This document shows positions 26,994 to 35,945 of a DNA stretch of 64,000 bases, one piece after another (position 1 is the first letter of the stretch; every line of letters starts with the position of its first letter). The DNA lies in NCBI RefSeq assembly GCF_003671495.1, contig NZ_RCHN01000022.1:113631-177630 (forward strand). Direction: 5' to 3'. The translations under genes were made by a program, and so were the position numbers. Origin of the DNA: Ketobacter sp. Lineage in GTDB: Bacteria; Pseudomonadota; Gammaproteobacteria; Pseudomonadales; Ketobacteraceae. The notes under the pieces are model-generated. The model saw only the letters and a list, made by a program, of their open reading frames with translations, had not been told where the DNA came from and did no database searches.

Positions 26994-27629
26994 ATGAAGA
27001 AGGCGTTGGTTGTGGCTTCCGTTCTAGGGGCCATTTCAATCTCAGGTTGTGCCATCGATCCCTATACCGGGGAGCAGAAAGTCAGTAATACGGCCATCGG
27101 CGCTGCGGCCGGTGCAGTGGTGGGCGCGGCCGTCTCCAGTAAGAAAGATCGGGCCAAAGGTGCTGCCATTGGTGCCGCATTGGGTGGCGGTGCAGGCTAT
27201 TACTTCGATTATCAGGAAAAAATTCTGCGGGAAAAGCTGCAGGGTACCGGTGTCAGCGTAACACGCCTGGAGAACGGCGGCATTCAGCTGAATATGCCAG
27301 GTAACGTGAGTTTCCCCACTAACCAGTACCAATTGCTCCCCAGCTTTTACGATACGCTGGACAGTGTGGCCATCGTCCTGAAGGAGTACAGCAAGACCGC
27401 TATCCAGGTGACCGGCCATACCGACAGCACCGGCAGCTTTGAACATAATCAGCAATTGTCCGAGCGTCGCGCCGAGAGCGTGAAGAGCTACCTGGCGAGC
27501 CAGGGTGTGGCGTCCAGTCGCCTGCATTCCAACGGCTACGGCCCCCGTTATCCGGTGGCTTCCAACGCCACTCCAGAAGGTCGGGCAGCCAATCGGCGGG
27601 TGGAAATTCAGATCCTGAATCAGAACTGA
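26994..27629 (+). CDS. OmpA-family lipoprotein (YiaD type)
   Basis: This is an envelope lipoprotein that likely ties the outer membrane to peptidoglycan. The start at 26994 follows AGGAGAA. The signal peptide ends in SISGC with the lipid cysteine at residue 19. A glycine-zipper region follows (GAAAGAVVGAAVSS and AAIGAALGGGAGYY, about 35-75). The C-terminal OmpA domain has TGHTDSTGS and the NQQLSERRAESVKSYL helix. The 211-residue length and domain order match the YiaD/glycine-zipper group. A strong terminator follows. Confidence 0.93.
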   Translation: MKKALVVASVLGAISISGCAIDPYTGEQKVSNTAIGAAAGAVVGAAVSSKKDRAKGAAIGAALGGGAGYYFDYQEKILREKLQGTGVSVTRLENGGIQLNMPGNVSFPTNQYQLLPSFYDTLDSVAIVLKEYSKTAIQVTGHTDSTGSFEHNQQLSERRAESVKSYLASQGVASSRLHSNGYGPRYPVASNATPEGRAANRRVEIQILNQN

Positions 27630-27647
27630 TCCACTTTCATCGAAAGA

Positions 27648-27674
27648 GGGAGCCCATCGGCTCCCTTTTTTTTT
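27648..27674 (+). terminator. Intrinsic terminator
   Basis: GGGAGCC-catc-GGCTCCC followed by nine T is a textbook rho-independent terminator, 18 bp after the OmpA-type lipoprotein stop. Confidence 0.95.
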
Positions 27675-27745
27675 GAAACAAAACTTCCCCTCACCTGTCA
27701 GTACAGTACATTACTATGAGGTTCGAATAGTTTAGGAGTGTTGCA

Positions 27746-29101
27746 GTGACAGAGTTTGATTACGACTTGTTTGTCATAGGAGCCGGGTCCGGTGGCGTGC
27801 GTTGTGCGCGTATATCGGCTGGGTTGGGTGCCCGGGTCGCGGTTGCAGAAGAGCGTTATATGGGGGGAACCTGCGTCAATGTGGGGTGTGTTCCCAAAAA
27901 GCTCTATGTGTATGGTTCCCATGTCAAAGAAGAACTGGAACTGGCGGCAACCTACGGCTGGGATGTGGACACCAGGGGATTTGATTGGGCCACCCTGAGG
28001 GAAAACAAGGTGAAGGAGATCACCCGCCTGAACGGCATCTATCGTAACCTGCTCAGTAATGCCGGGGTGGAGGTTCTGGATGGCCGCGCGGTGGTGCGTG
28101 GTCCGCATCAGGTGGAGGTCGGCGGAAAAACCTATACGGCCCAGCATATTCTGATCGCGACCGGTGGGTGGCCTTATAAGCCCGATCTGCCGGGTATTGA
28201 GCATGCCATCACCTCCAACGAGTTTTTTGATCTGGATGCGCTGCCGGGCAGGGTGCTGGTGGTGGGCGGTGGTTACATCGCCATTGAGTTGGCCTGCATC
28301 TTTCACAACCTGGGTGTGGATACGGTGCTCAGTTACCGCAACGAGCTGTTTTTGCGCGGCTTTGACGGGGATGTTCGCCAGCACTTGAAGGCCGAACTGC
28401 TGAAGAAAGGTATGGACCTGAGATTCAACCATCAGGTGAAACGCATTGACCCCGCCGGTGACGGCCGCTTTCACGTTGCTGATGGAGCAGGGCAGGTGGA
28501 AGCCTATGATCTGGTTCTGTATGCCACGGGCCGTGTTCCCAAGGTGGAAGGGTTGGGCCTGGAATCCACCGGGGTGGAACTCAATGCCAAGGGAGCAGTG
28601 TTGGTGGACGAGCACTACCGCACGGCGGAACCCTCGATATTCGCCCTGGGCGATGTGACTGACCGGGTGCAATTGACGCCGGTGGCCCTGGCTGAAGGCA
28701 TGTATCTGGCCCATCACCTGTTTGGCGACGGGCGCCAGCCAGTGAAGTACGACGCCATTCCCACGGCGGTCTTTACCCAGCCACCGATTGGCACTGTCGG
28801 TTTAACCGAAGAGGCTGCCCGTGAGCAAGGTTATGCTGTGCAGGTTTTTAAATCCGAATTTGCGCCAATGAAATACAGCTTTGCGCAAGTGAAAGAGCGA
28901 ACACTGATGAAGCTGATTGTGGATGCAGACAGTGACCGTGTGTTGGGCGCTCACATGGTGGGGCCGGATGCCGGAGAGATTATCCAGGGCATTGGAATCG
29001 CCGTGGGTATGGGGGCCACCAAAGCGCAGTTCGACCAGACCATAGGCATCCATCCCACCGCGGCGGAAGAGTTTGTCACCATGCGCACACCGGTGGGATG
29101 A
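27746..29101 (+). CDS. gor: Glutathione-disulfide reductase
   Basis: Gor reduces oxidised glutathione with NADPH in the cytosol. The 451-residue flavoprotein has the FAD motif [10 protein letters not shown], the redox pair in [14 protein letters not shown] (C43 and C48), and the NADPH-binding [10 protein letters not shown]. It also has [29 protein letters not shown] and the C-terminal catalytic His in GIHPTAAEE. The start is a GTG after TTTAGGAG. It converges on the DapB-like gene with only 28 bp between stops. Confidence 0.94.
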   Translation: MTEFDYDLFVIGAGSGGVRCARISAGLGARVAVAEERYMGGTCVNVGCVPKKLYVYGSHVKEELELAATYGWDVDTRGFDWATLRENKVKEITRLNGIYRNLLSNAGVEVLDGRAVVRGPHQVEVGGKTYTAQHILIATGGWPYKPDLPGIEHAITSNEFFDLDALPGRVLVVGGGYIAIELACIFHNLGVDTVLSYRNELFLRGFDGDVRQHLKAELLKKGMDLRFNHQVKRIDPAGDGRFHVADGAGQVEAYDLVLYATGRVPKVEGLGLESTGVELNAKGAVLVDEHYRTAEPSIFALGDVTDRVQLTPVALAEGMYLAHHLFGDGRQPVKYDAIPTAVFTQPPIGTVGLTEEAAREQGYAVQVFKSEFAPMKYSFAQVKERTLMKLIVDADSDRVLGAHMVGPDAGEIIQGIGIAVGMGATKAQFDQTIGIHPTAAEEFVTMRTPVG

Positions 29102-29129
29102 AGGTAGAGTGGTGCAGAAGTCATGCACT

Positions 29130-30560
29130 TCAGCTTTGTCGGATGGCCGTAAAGGGGTAAGTGCCCATAATGCCGGCTTTGCATTTTCCGGTCATCCGAT
29201 TACCGTCAACGGTGCCGTTGAACTTCACTTTGAGTTTGAACGGTTTGCTGACGTGATTGATCCATTGGATCTGGTTGCCATTGAGGGCTGCGTCGTGGAT
29301 CGGTGAATCCATGCTCTGGCCCTTTTGCACGCCAACGATCGTATCCCCTTCCTGTTGAATTACCAATTGAGTTTCCTGGTTCCCGGTGGGTGCCTTGATG
29401 GTGACATGCCATGTGCCCTCCACGGAATTCCCCGACGAAGATGGCGCTACTGCCATTGCAGGTTCGGGGTCATCTACTTTCAGGCGCGGCTCCCGGGGCG
29501 GAATGGGTTTGGGCACCATCCGTGAGGTGATGGGCTTCAGGTCGGCGTAGGTAACAATACCGGCCGGTGCCATCACCACGGCGGGAATGGCATTGACCAC
29601 AGGGTTGGCGGGGAACATAAAGCCGATGGTCATCAGCTCTTCCTCCGGCAAGGTTAAATCCGGCAAAACTTCGACCCGCAGGTTGATTTGCGGAGTACCC
29701 TCCACCTCAATCAGGTACGCCATGGCGATGTCCCAGGGCGGATCGAGTTCATCACCTACACTCCATTGCACGGTGGCATCAATGACCGTCATGTCGTCAG
29801 CGATGCCGAGCCATTTGGCCATGATGCCTGCCACGGTTCCGGCTTTAACCGTACGGCCGGGCACGTCCAGGTCTTCGCTGGCATGGGCGAAGCTAACATC
29901 ACAACGCACTTCATCCAGGGGGAAGTCGAACATGGCCGCAATGGTTTCCACTGCATCGCCAAAGGGCAGGGTGGCTTGGCGAATGGCGTCAGCATGGCCA
30001 GGATCGTTGGCCGGGCGCCCCCAACCCAGTCCATCCTGATTGGCGTCCCCGGCCCAAAGCCCGATGTTGAACGATTCCAGAATTCGGATCTGATTGACTT
30101 CCTTGCACAGTCCCGCCGCCGCGGCAGTCAGATTGTCCACCCAGCCTGGATTGATGCCGCTGCCGAACAGACTGGCCTGGCCGGCTTGTGCTGCGGCTTC
30201 CAGTCGGGCACGGTCAGCATCTCCATAGGCATAGCCGGTCATAAAACTGGCCGTGGTCGCAATGTTGATGCCGGCCCGCAGCAACGTTTCCATATGCTCA
30301 ATGTTGGGGTGCAGGGGCATATAGGCAACGCAATCGGGTTTTAATGCGATCAGTTCATCGATGTTATGGGTGGCGGTGATGTTCAGTTTTCTACCCAGTT
30401 TCAACAGATCACCCAGATCCTGCCCGTGCTTTTCTTCACTGAAGGCGTAGGCCCCCACCAGCTCCAGTTCTGGTCGTTCCAAAATGGTTTTGGCGGCTTC
30501 ACTGGCCACTTTTCCAGTGGTCCATTGCACTACACGGAAGGGCTTTTCTATTGGGGACAT
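29130..30560 (-). CDS. DapB-like NAD(P)-dependent dehydrogenase fused to a C-terminal beta domain
   Basis: Residues 1 to about 365 resemble the dihydrodipicolinate-reductase-like dehydrogenases common in actinobacteria and proteobacteria: VVQWTTGKVASEAAKTIL at the N terminus and GSGINPGWVDN in the middle. The substrate is unknown, and it is not lysine DapB by length. After a Pro-rich linker, residues 380-476 form a second domain that is clearly homologous to the 104-residue protein encoded at 32627-32941. Both share G-x-W-x-V-x-I, PTG-x-QET, KP, KF-x-G, GN, GK and IMG-x-x-PFTA-x-R. It is the last gene of the leftward P450 unit, preceded by a 197-bp gap with two palindromes. Confidence 0.8.
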   Translation of the reverse strand: MSPIEKPFRVVQWTTGKVASEAAKTILERPELELVGAYAFSEEKHGQDLGDLLKLGRKLNITATHNIDELIALKPDCVAYMPLHPNIEHMETLLRAGINIATTASFMTGYAYGDADRARLEAAAQAGQASLFGSGINPGWVDNLTAAAAGLCKEVNQIRILESFNIGLWAGDANQDGLGWGRPANDPGHADAIRQATLPFGDAVETIAAMFDFPLDEVRCDVSFAHASEDLDVPGRTVKAGTVAGIMAKWLGIADDMTVIDATVQWSVGDELDPPWDIAMAYLIEVEGTPQINLRVEVLPDLTLPEEELMTIGFMFPANPVVNAIPAVVMAPAGIVTYADLKPITSRMVPKPIPPREPRLKVDDPEPAMAVAPSSSGNSVEGTWHVTIKAPTGNQETQLVIQQEGDTIVGVQKGQSMDSPIHDAALNGNQIQWINHVSKPFKLKVKFNGTVDGNRMTGKCKAGIMGTYPFTAIRQS

Positions 30561-30644
30561 TCTGCTTCTCCTTGTTATTGTGAGCAGACATTTTCCTAAC
30601 GTGGGTGTTAACCAAATACGGTTATCAAAGTGTGGAAAGGCTGC

Positions 30645-30710
30645 GTGATATCACAAGGTAAATTGAATGCACGGTTTAGAAAAGCTTTTTGTTGTTCAAC
30701 ATAGTGAACA
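30645..30710. repeat. Two palindromes before the DapB-like gene
   Basis: GTGATATCAC (30645-30654) is a perfect 10-bp palindrome. TGTTCA-acatag-TGAACA (30693-30710) is an 18-bp inverted repeat. Both lie in the gap between the FadL-type gene and the DapB-like gene, 85-150 bp before the latter's start. The spacing suggests operators for a separate promoter, but no regulator gene is adjacent. Confidence 0.4.
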
Positions 30711-30757
30711 GGTCTGGATTCTGAGTGGTAGTACTGACGCATGAGTGTTTCTGTGCC

Positions 30758-32533
30758 TCAGAAATGTTGCTGAAATCCGATTTCAAACAACAGCACTTCC
30801 ACTTTGGTTTTTATATCCTGACCGGCATAGGAGGGGTACACCACATTGGCAGGATCGCACCCATTACCCAGTTGTGCGGAGCAGGCGGGAAAATCGGTTT
30901 TTGATTTCAGGTGGCCTATGGCGAAATCAATGTGGCGATCTTCTTCCAGGTCCAGGCCAAACCCAAAGGAAATTAATTTGGAATCGTTCAGGGGGATCAG
31001 TGCATTGGGTGCATCTTCGGGAACAGCGGATGGCCGGTCTTCGAATCCGGCGCGAATGACCAGGTGTTCGTTATACTGATATTCCACACCGGTTCCCCAG
31101 TACGCGACGTCGCGCAAACTGATTTGATAGTCGACAGAGTTTGGGGTGATGCCGTTTTTTTCACCGGTTCCCACCAGGTCGGCAATGTTGCCCCATTTTA
31201 GTAAAGGTACGTCCATGCCGAATTCAAGATAGATCTGACTGAAGGCGGACCACTCTGTCCAGCGTGCGTCGATGTTCCACTTCCATTTTGGGGTTAACTG
31301 GATGCTAAGCCCGGCGTTCCAGCGTTGAGGAATTTCGTAGGAAACGGTGAGCGGACCCTCGGCATCGTTTTGGATTTCTTCAGCAGTGGGTAACTGAAGC
31401 CCGAAGTTACCAATGAGTGAGCCAACAGCTTCCAGTACATCACTGCTGTGAAAATTGTACAGAAATGTTTTAAACGGATCGTAGATGGGAAAGGCGAATT
31501 CCCCATCCATTTCCACATCGATGGCAGAGTTATAGGATAGGCCAAGTGTGAGCCAGGGTTTGGGCTGCCACAACAATCCGAGGTTGTAACCCAGCACCAG
31601 GTTCTGGTCTACTTCGAACGACAGTTTGCCAAAGGTGGTAAAGGGTGGAACCTCAGTGCAGACGTCCACCACCCATTCCGGATTCAGGCCAAGGTTGTTG
31701 TCGCCGACCTGTTTGGGTGTGCCATCGGAGTTGCAGAATGTGCCCTGAATGAAGGGTGACCCCAAAAAGAAAATCGCCACATGGGGCTCATGAATGGGCA
31801 GTTCCAGGCCCATCCCGGAATAGTTAAAATTTATAGAGAGACCCACGGACAATTCATCGGACACTTCGTACGCCACCGTGGGGGAAAAATACGTGATCAG
31901 GGTGAATGCCGCCCGCTCCTGGGCGAATCTTCCCGGGTCATCCTTGGCCACGTGCATACCGTTCATCATGGGTGCGTAGACGTTGGTGCCAAAGGTGAAA
32001 CGGCTGCCGGGTGGGTTGTAGGTAGCGCCTCCCGCCATGCCGGCCCCAATGGGCATATCCACCATGCCGCCGGGTAACATCAGGGTGGGGCCACCCTCGG
32101 ATCGGCTTTTGGTGAACAAGGTCTCGTTGTAAACGTATTCATCCCATGGACTTCTACCGTATAACAGGTCTCCGTTTTCATCCTCGAAAGCCCGGTGCTG
32201 CTCGCGATAGTCGTCGATCATGTCACTCATGTAATCGCCGTAGCCACCCAATTCCATTTCCGTGGAAAACAGGCCCACAATACCTTTGATGAACATCTGC
32301 CGGCCCTTGAGGCGGCTAAGTCCGGCCGGATTAAAGTGGATGGAATCGATGTCCGGTGGATCAGCAGTGACTGCATGCCCAAGGGATAAAGCCTTGGGAT
32401 TGCCGATGGTGATGCTGTCAGTGAACGAGGCTCTGGTGGGTGTGGATTGCAATACCAATGCAATTCCAACGCCCCACGCCAGCGCATAAACCTGCACTGG
32501 GGCAAGCCGGGGTTTGGGATTGAAAGCAAGCAT
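30758..32533 (-). CDS. FadL/OMPP1-family outer-membrane transporter
   Basis: FadL-type barrels carry long-chain fatty acids, hydrocarbons and other lipophilic compounds across the outer membrane. The protein has a signal peptide ending TPTRASF, then an N-terminal plug-like segment (SLGHAVTADPPDIDSIHFNPAGLSRL) that carries the family's NPAGL motif. Long beta-strand-rich sequence follows and ends with the C-terminal aromatic pattern LLFEIGFQQHF. At 591 residues it is larger than E. coli FadL. I prefer the ATG at 32533, with AAGG at about 9 nt, over 32566, since it sits directly before the signal peptide. The placement fits uptake for the P450 unit. Confidence 0.9.
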   Translation of the reverse strand: MLAFNPKPRLAPVQVYALAWGVGIALVLQSTPTRASFTDSITIGNPKALSLGHAVTADPPDIDSIHFNPAGLSRLKGRQMFIKGIVGLFSTEMELGGYGDYMSDMIDDYREQHRAFEDENGDLLYGRSPWDEYVYNETLFTKSRSEGGPTLMLPGGMVDMPIGAGMAGGATYNPPGSRFTFGTNVYAPMMNGMHVAKDDPGRFAQERAAFTLITYFSPTVAYEVSDELSVGLSINFNYSGMGLELPIHEPHVAIFFLGSPFIQGTFCNSDGTPKQVGDNNLGLNPEWVVDVCTEVPPFTTFGKLSFEVDQNLVLGYNLGLLWQPKPWLTLGLSYNSAIDVEMDGEFAFPIYDPFKTFLYNFHSSDVLEAVGSLIGNFGLQLPTAEEIQNDAEGPLTVSYEIPQRWNAGLSIQLTPKWKWNIDARWTEWSAFSQIYLEFGMDVPLLKWGNIADLVGTGEKNGITPNSVDYQISLRDVAYWGTGVEYQYNEHLVIRAGFEDRPSAVPEDAPNALIPLNDSKLISFGFGLDLEEDRHIDFAIGHLKSKTDFPACSAQLGNGCDPANVVYPSYAGQDIKTKVEVLLFEIGFQQHF

Positions 32534-32626
32534 CGTATGGGCCTTCGTAGTGTTATTGGCAGTCATCTTGTTTTTGTTATAGGTTGGGCCCCGGTTGAGG
32601 CCCAGGATGTTCTGCGGGTAGCTGGG

Positions 32627-32941
32627 TCAGGCGCGCACGGCGGTGAATGGAAAGGACCCCATGATCGCCGCGTTGACTTTACCGCTGATATTATTGCCTT
32701 CCACCACGCCCTGGAATTTCAGTGTGATGGGCAATGGTTTCTTGATTTTGTTGACCCAGGCCAGTTCGCCATTGGTTGGATCAAAGCTCAGGTCGGTGGC
32801 CGTTTCGACCTGGCCCATGGCGGATTGTGTGCCGGTGAGTACACCGTCCACGGTCTTCAGTTCTAACGTTGTCTCTTGGGGGCCGGTGGGGCCGTGGATG
32901 ATGACACTCCATTTACCGTCGATGGGGGCTGTGTGTTCCAT
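32627..32941 (-). CDS. Small single-domain protein, related to the DapB-like C-terminal domain
   Basis: This is a 104-residue cytosolic-looking protein with no signal peptide. It has alternating hydrophobic strands: GKWSVIIHGPTGPQETTLEL, then LAWVNKIKKPLPITLKFQGVVEG, and the C-terminal AAIMGSFPFTAVR. The same pattern forms residues 380-476 of the DapB-like protein two genes downstream. I start at 32941 because GGAG lies 8 nt before that ATG; 32986 is a longer in-frame option. A small beta-barrel or lipid-carrier fold is plausible but not shown. It lies between the P450 and FadL-type genes. Confidence 0.75.
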   Translation of the reverse strand: MEHTAPIDGKWSVIIHGPTGPQETTLELKTVDGVLTGTQSAMGQVETATDLSFDPTNGELAWVNKIKKPLPITLKFQGVVEGNNISGKVNAAIMGSFPFTAVRA

Positions 32942-32989
32942 GTGGTTCTCCGGGTGATTATTTTGTTGTTTTGATTCAGCGGGCACACA

Positions 32990-34237
32990 TTAAGTGTTCC
33001 ATACCAGGTTGATACGGGTGGGCCCGGCGATGATGCTGCCGTGGAACGCAGGTGGTTGGTTCGGGTCCAGACGGAATTCGGGCAACGTTTTCAACAGCGT
33101 TTCGTACATCACGCGCAGTTCCATTCTGGCCAGGTGGGCTCCAAGACAATGATGAGGCCCGGCACCGAATGCCAGATGGCTCAGTTTGTCCCGCCGGATG
33201 TCAAATTCCTGTGCACTTGAGTAGACCGCTTCGTCGATGCTGGCCCCGGGAATGAACATCATGATGCGTTCTCCCTGAGCCAACTTGATGCCCTGGAACT
33301 CTGTGTCCGCTTTCACCATGCGGATGGGGGCGACGAAGGCATATCGGCGTAGTAATTCCTCCACCGCCTTGGGAATCAGATCAGGGCATTCGCGTAGCTC
33401 CTGCTGCAATTGGGTGTCGCTGGCCAGGTGACGGACACCGAAACCCAGCGCGTTTACCACTGTATCCAGGCCGGCGATGAACAGAATGACGCAGTAGCTG
33501 CGCATCAGGTCGAGGTTCATTGGCTCCCCCTCTAACTCCAGCGACCAGAGCATGCTGATGATGTCATCTTTGGGATGGGCTTTACGGTCAGTAATGGTCT
33601 CCCGCAGGACATCGGCAATGGCTTTCATCATCAACATGTTCTCGGACAGGTCCGGGGATATTACGGACAAATGCTGCTTCGCCAGTTCCCGATACTCCCG
33701 TTCTTTTTCCACCGGCAAGCCAAACATGGAGAGAAAAATTTCAACAGGGTAGACATCAGCAATATCGTGTTGAAATTCACAGTGCCCCTGTTCTGCAATC
33801 CCATGCACCAGGCGTTCTGCCAGTTCGCGTATTTTAGCTTCCATTGCGGCCACCGATTTCGGGGAAAACGTGGCAAATAACGGCGCTCTCAGTTTGGTGT
33901 GCAGTGGCGGGTCGATACAGATGGGCACGGGTGCCGGGATACGGTCCTCCTCCGGCAGCTCTGCCATCATGGCGTCAAAGGCTTCCGGTGAAAAATGTTC
34001 GCTGGAGAATGTTTTAAAGTCGGTCAACGCAGCGGTTACTGCGTCGTGGGACATGAACATCCAATGCCCGCCGTTGTACGGAGTCCAGAACATGGCGGGG
34101 GCCTCAAGCAACAGCTCTGCGGCGCGGGTATGGGGGTCACTGCAGTAACCTGGATCGTTGTTGTAGTCGAATTCGAAGACCAAATTCTCCGGTACGTGAT
34201 CGGGGCGTTTCATCTTGCCGATATACGGGTTTTCCAT
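32990..34237 (-). CDS. Cytochrome P450, P450cam (CYP101)-like
   Basis: This is a soluble bacterial P450 of 415 residues. The heme loop FGAGPHHCLGAHLAR has the thiolate Cys at 364. The I-helix IAGLDTVVN carries the acid-alcohol pair D258/T259, and the K-helix EELLRR gives ExxR (E294, R297). GLDTVVN followed later by EELLRR closely resembles P450cam, so a terpenoid or other compact lipophilic substrate is a reasonable guess. No ferredoxin or ferredoxin reductase gene is near, so electrons must come from elsewhere. The start at 34237 gives a normal N terminus; the longer reading to 34339 does not. Confidence 0.93.
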   Translation of the reverse strand: MENPYIGKMKRPDHVPENLVFEFDYNNDPGYCSDPHTRAAELLLEAPAMFWTPYNGGHWMFMSHDAVTAALTDFKTFSSEHFSPEAFDAMMAELPEEDRIPAPVPICIDPPLHTKLRAPLFATFSPKSVAAMEAKIRELAERLVHGIAEQGHCEFQHDIADVYPVEIFLSMFGLPVEKEREYRELAKQHLSVISPDLSENMLMMKAIADVLRETITDRKAHPKDDIISMLWSLELEGEPMNLDLMRSYCVILFIAGLDTVVNALGFGVRHLASDTQLQQELRECPDLIPKAVEELLRRYAFVAPIRMVKADTEFQGIKLAQGERIMMFIPGASIDEAVYSSAQEFDIRRDKLSHLAFGAGPHHCLGAHLARMELRVMYETLLKTLPEFRLDPNQPPAFHGSIIAGPTRINLVWNT

Positions 34238-34292
34238 AGTGGGTCCTCTGTTTAAACTCTGGGGAGTCTTACGTTGTATTCTGGCTGTCAGC

Positions 34293-34709
34293 TCAGGGAA
34301 GATATTCCGGTGCCGCCGCTTCCCGCAGTAAGCGTTCATCCCGGAATCTCACCAGGTCGCGAAAGCCAATCCGTTTGTACTCTGGGCGTGGTTGAATGCC
34401 CCACTCGTCCTGGGCCGTGCCGTCAGCACCCAAAGTTCGGCCTGAACCTTCGTTAGCACCGTACAAGGGGTGGGGTACCAGACACTCCGCACGGTCATCG
34501 GACCAGCGCACCTTCATCAGTTCATCGCACACCTCAGTGATGGAGAGCGTGGGCCACCCGAACCAGATCAGCAAACCCGGTAAACTGAAGGAGGCCTCCA
34601 ACACCAAGGCCACCAGGCAGACGAACAACGCCCGTTTCAACCAGTTATGCATGTTGGAGAAGTGTTCTGTGGTACCCAATGGCAAATTTTTATTGTCGTC
34701 TGAGTTCAT
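34293..34709 (-). CDS. Bitopic membrane protein of unknown function
   Basis: This 138-residue protein has one membrane segment (about 26-52, [25 protein letters not shown]). A soluble C-terminal half follows, rich in charged residues, with two Cys (EVCDEL and AECLVP). I recognise no family. The start at 34709 follows AGGAAG at about 8 nt; a longer frame to 34829 would overlap the preceding gene. It lies 26 bp after the polytopic protein gene and 55 bp before the P450 gene, so it probably belongs to the same transcript. Confidence 0.7.
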   Translation of the reverse strand: MNSDDNKNLPLGTTEHFSNMHNWLKRALFVCLVALVLEASFSLPGLLIWFGWPTLSITEVCDELMKVRWSDDRAECLVPHPLYGANEGSGRTLGADGTAQDEWGIQPRPEYKRIGFRDLVRFRDERLLREAAAPEYLP

Positions 34710-34735
34710 GATGTGCTTCCTGACGTCGTGTGTCT

Positions 34736-35437
34736 TCAGTCTGAGAAAATTTCTCGGTTCACGGTATGAAGGTATGGCAACGACAGAAACGGGGTGATAT
34801 AGAAAATGTCGTACACCCACCATCCCCACACAGGAAAGGTGATGTTCGCGTAGCGGACGTCGGCATAGAAGGTCATGTTAAGGTTGTAACCAATCCATAC
34901 GATCAGGCCCATCCAGCAAGTGACGATCAACCATTGTTGGCCCCAGCGTTTCATCTGCAACAACCCGATTGCTGCTGCCAGGCGCGGGCAGAAACACGCC
35001 AGGATAAGGGAGATCTCCCAGCCTTTTTCTCCTGGCGCACCGGCACCGCCCACGGCGTAGGGGCCCACCATCAGCTCGTTGTAGTGCCAGAAATAACCCC
35101 CATCGAACACCGCTCCCCAACCGGCCGTTAACACCCGGTTGATCAGGGAGTGATTGGCGAACAAGTCCATGGCCCAGCCCAGGCTGTTGAGGGAGGAATC
35201 GATAATCACGAGATAGCCGATTAATGTCACAATTAATGGCCGCACAGACAATCCAGCCTTACCCGCCTGAATCTGTAGGTTCAAACCATAGAAGAAGAGG
35301 GGAAGACCAAAGATCCCAAGAACACCCGTCCCCATTAACAGTGTGCCGGCGATCATCCATTTATCGGCACGCCATTGTGCTTGCTTGCTGTCGTCCTGAT
35401 GCGCGTCGTAAACGCCAAATCCGGTTGCAGATGCCAT
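34736..35437 (-). CDS. Polytopic membrane protein of unknown function
   Basis: This 233-residue protein has about five to six hydrophobic segments (near 30-52, 67-90, 145-165, 170-192 and 200-222) and a Gly-rich loop between them ([17 protein letters not shown]). It is rich in Trp and Tyr. I do not recognise the family. The ATG at 35437 lies 5 nt after the stop of the 44-residue peptide gene and has no strong ribosome site, so coupled translation is likely. A TTG at 35449 is the alternative. Confidence 0.75.
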   Translation of the reverse strand: MASATGFGVYDAHQDDSKQAQWRADKWMIAGTLLMGTGVLGIFGLPLFFYGLNLQIQAGKAGLSVRPLIVTLIGYLVIIDSSLNSLGWAMDLFANHSLINRVLTAGWGAVFDGGYFWHYNELMVGPYAVGGAGAPGEKGWEISLILACFCPRLAAAIGLLQMKRWGQQWLIVTCWMGLIVWIGYNLNMTFYADVRYANITFPVWGWWVYDIFYITPFLSLPYLHTVNREIFSD

Positions 35438-35442
35438 AGGTT

Positions 35443-35577
35443 TTACCAATCACTCAATGAATACAGGTGCAACTGGAACAGGAATAATCCCAGCAAATAC
35501 GAATACAGTAAGGTTTGAAATACGATGAGTGCCTTTTTTCGGCGGCGGTCTTGTTGTGAGATGACATTTTTACCCAT
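35443..35577 (-). CDS. Tiny single-span membrane protein (44 aa)
   Basis: This short frame reads MGKNVISQQDRRRKKALIVF and then a hydrophobic segment (LLYSYLLGLFLFQL), ending SLSDW. The basic N-terminal half followed by one membrane span suggests an N-in bitopic peptide. It ends 5 nt before the polytopic protein gene and lies 51 bp after the 36-residue peptide gene. No clear ribosome site is visible, though GAGCATG-type sequence precedes it. It is short, so confidence rests on operon packing and composition. Confidence 0.6.
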   Translation of the reverse strand: MGKNVISQQDRRRKKALIVFQTLLYSYLLGLFLFQLHLYSLSDW

Positions 35578-35628
35578 GCTCAACTACCTTCATTTTTATT
35601 CTCAATTGTTAATTTCAAATTGTTATTT

Positions 35629-35739
35629 TCAGAACGTACCCAGCGAATCCATCAGCCAGTACCAGAACCAGATCACCAGTCCGATTGCTCCGAACGCCAA
35701 CCCCAGGCGGACCATCTCAGTCCAGATCAATTCCCACAT
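35629..35739 (-). CDS. Tiny single-span membrane protein (36 aa)
   Basis: This short frame opens MWELIWTEMVRLGLAFGAIG, continues LVIWFWYWLM and ends DSLGTF. It is almost entirely one Trp-rich membrane span. AAGGAG lies 7 nt before the ATG, a strong ribosome site. It is the first frame of the leftward P450 unit, about 80 bp from the inverted repeat in the divergent promoter region. Confidence 0.65.
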   Translation of the reverse strand: MWELIWTEMVRLGLAFGAIGLVIWFWYWLMDSLGTF

Positions 35740-35820
35740 GCTTTGCTCCTTGATCTCCCCCTCGTTAGAGGGTGTGTGTCGATTGGATATGGATTCACTC
35801 TACGATCATTCTAACTGTCG

Positions 35821-35843
35821 CGCAAGTAAAAAATATACTTGCG
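35821..35843. promoter_or_regulatory. Inverted-repeat operator between divergent units
   Basis: CGCAAGTA and TACTTGCG are perfect 8-bp arms around a 7-base A/T spacer. A further partial half-site (TAAGTATA) follows at about 35846. The site sits in the 206-bp gap between the leftward P450 unit and the rightward AveC-SDR unit. A minus-strand TAGAAT (35808-35813) could be a -10 box that this site would cover upstream. It looks like the binding site of a dimeric regulator, but no regulator gene lies in either unit. Confidence 0.6.
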
Positions 35844-35945
35844 GGTAAGTATAAACTGTGTGAAGATCCGGCCAATACGGTAGTCATCGTAGCCACTTAA
35901 TCTGCCGGGCTGCGGTATCAAAACAATAATAAGGAGGAGAAAAGC

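Noticed and set aside
27698..28717. A 339-codon open frame on the minus strand opposite gor
   Set aside because: The plus strand encodes glutathione reductase with all its motifs; the antisense product is His/Gln-rich and without any family features.
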